In this document: positions 27,148 through 28,050 of the stretch, one piece after another
Position numbering within the stretch: position 1 is the stretch's first letter
Layout: each line of letters opens with the position of its first letter
Made by a program: the position numbers and the translations under genes
The notes under the pieces: generated by a model
Told to the model about the DNA's origin: nothing
The model's database searches: none
The model's input: only the letters and a program-made list of their open reading frames with translations
NCBI GenBank assembly: GCA_009602735.1
Contig: WELA01009486.1
Span: 215,541 to 243,590, forward strand
Reading direction: 5' to 3'
Source of the DNA: Mesotaenium endlicherianum
Taxonomy: Eukaryota; Streptophyta; Zygnematophyceae; Zygnematales; Mesotaeniaceae
DNA: 28,050 bases

Positions 27148-28050
27148 GTATGTCTCATAAGTGGCGATGATGATGCGTTTCTGTCCTTGTTGCAAAATGT
27201 TTGTGTCCCCTCAACTCAAGTACAACTTTTTTTCATCAACATGGACTATACTCCTCAATACAGGCCTCCTGACAAGTATCACAATGATAGGTCGCCATAC
27301 ATGAACATAGATGTGCCATGCATGCCGCTGGAAACATTTCATCCTTCCATGAGTGAATGTACGATGGAAACTATTTTTTCAAACATTAGAAAGTGATGGT
27401 GGATGGAGGTGGCGATAGCAAAGAAAAGTGTCCAGCTGGAGGGGAGAAGACAGTTGAGGGGGCTCTAGTTTTCATCCGTAGAAAGAACTGGAGGGAACCC
27501 TACATGTGCTGTCGGATGTAGCTAAAAGCTGATGCATGGAATACAACTGCTCAGTGCACCCGGCCAAGATGGTCGGGCGGAAGTTGCAGCAACTTTAAAG
27601 ACACATATGGGCACAAGCGGCGATATCAAGATGGGCACAGACAGCTGCAGGCCACGAACCTTGGGCATTCGCCGTAACTTCAGTCTCGTCTAGCAGGCAG
27701 TTCCAGGTTGTGGGTGATGAAACTTGTAGTGAATCAACACATAGCCAAAAAGAAAGGAGGAGCCCCCTCAGTATGAGTTGGGTAACTGCTCAGCGACATC
27801 GACTTTGACCTGCTCTTGTCAGCGTTGTCGGTGGGGGCTAGCCTGCATATTCTTCTTAATAGGTTTTTGTAATAGGTCCTCTCCCATCCTTCGAGTTAGC
27901 GTGCATCTGTGGAGTCTACTAGCCCCTCTCTGCATTATTCTTTGTTCTTGTATTAGGGTGTCTCTGATTCTATCACAAAGCCTACGCTGCTCCTAGCACC
28001 GGCAGCGGAGCCACAAAAAAGCTCATCCCCTCCCCCCCGCCCCCTCCCCA
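27148..28050. other. Downstream of the PH exon: intron or intergenic
   Basis: No recognisable coding exon is seen. A short open frame at about 27241-27396 (MDYTPQYRPPDKYHNDRSPY...) is unidentified. CAG at 27260-27262 could act as a 3' splice site, but the sequence after it does not read as a PH domain. The window ends in a C-rich run (about 28026-28050). Confidence 0.35.

Noticed and set aside
22760-28050. tRNA, rRNA or CRISPR-like arrays
   Set aside because: No cloverleaf with a plausible anticodon, no rRNA landmarks and no regularly spaced short repeats were seen.

Overview
This window is plant-like nuclear DNA. About 22.8 kb of it is a nest of Ty3/gypsy chromovirus LTR retrotransposons, followed by about 5.3 kb of mostly non-coding flank. 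Primer-binding sites that match the 3' end of plant initiator tRNA-Met, pol polyproteins ending in a chromodomain, and a short PH-domain exon resembling EDR2-like proteins (a land-plant family) all point to an embryophyte. A bryophyte or lycophyte is possible, but the sequence alone does not fix the species.

Two retrotransposon families are present. Family A has LTRs of about 650-720 bp that start TGTAATGAAT and end ATTCATTTCA. It occurs four times. Copy A1 (1-576, minus) shows only its 5' LTR. Copy A2 (577-4001, minus) has a 5' LTR, PBS, gag, protease and part of RT. Copy A3 (4002-11135, minus) has a 5' LTR, PBS, gag, pol and part of an extra 3' ORF. Copy A4 (11136-22759, plus) has RNase H, integrase-chromodomain, the whole extra 3' ORF, a PPT and a 3' LTR. 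Each LTR edge stops exactly where the neighbouring copy's coding sequence resumes. The simplest reading is serial nesting: A3 inserted into A4, A2 into A3, and A1 into A2, with the missing halves to the left of the window. Family D is one nearly intact element (15862-22536, plus) inserted into the 3' LTR of A4. It has a 5-bp target duplication (GAAGC), LTRs that differ by 5 substitutions and 2 indels, an open gag, and a pol broken only by one TAG codon.

Both families separate gag from pol by a -1 frame change. In both, a textbook slippery heptamer followed by a perfect stem-loop lies at the right place in frame. The most unusual feature is in family A: an accessory ORF of about 535 codons lies downstream of the chromodomain, in sense orientation. 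It has a charged coiled-coil N-terminus, a conserved middle and an acidic/Arg-Ser-rich tail. Its two copies differ largely at silent sites. The spacer before it carries two extra copies of the element's polypurine tract motif.

Right of 22760 there is a diverged dispersed repeat (three partial copies), a pyrimidine tract, and the probable first exon of an EDR2-like PH-domain gene (26985-27147). I recognise no other gene there. A single N at 8731, inside a 23-bp duplication, warns of a possible assembly join.
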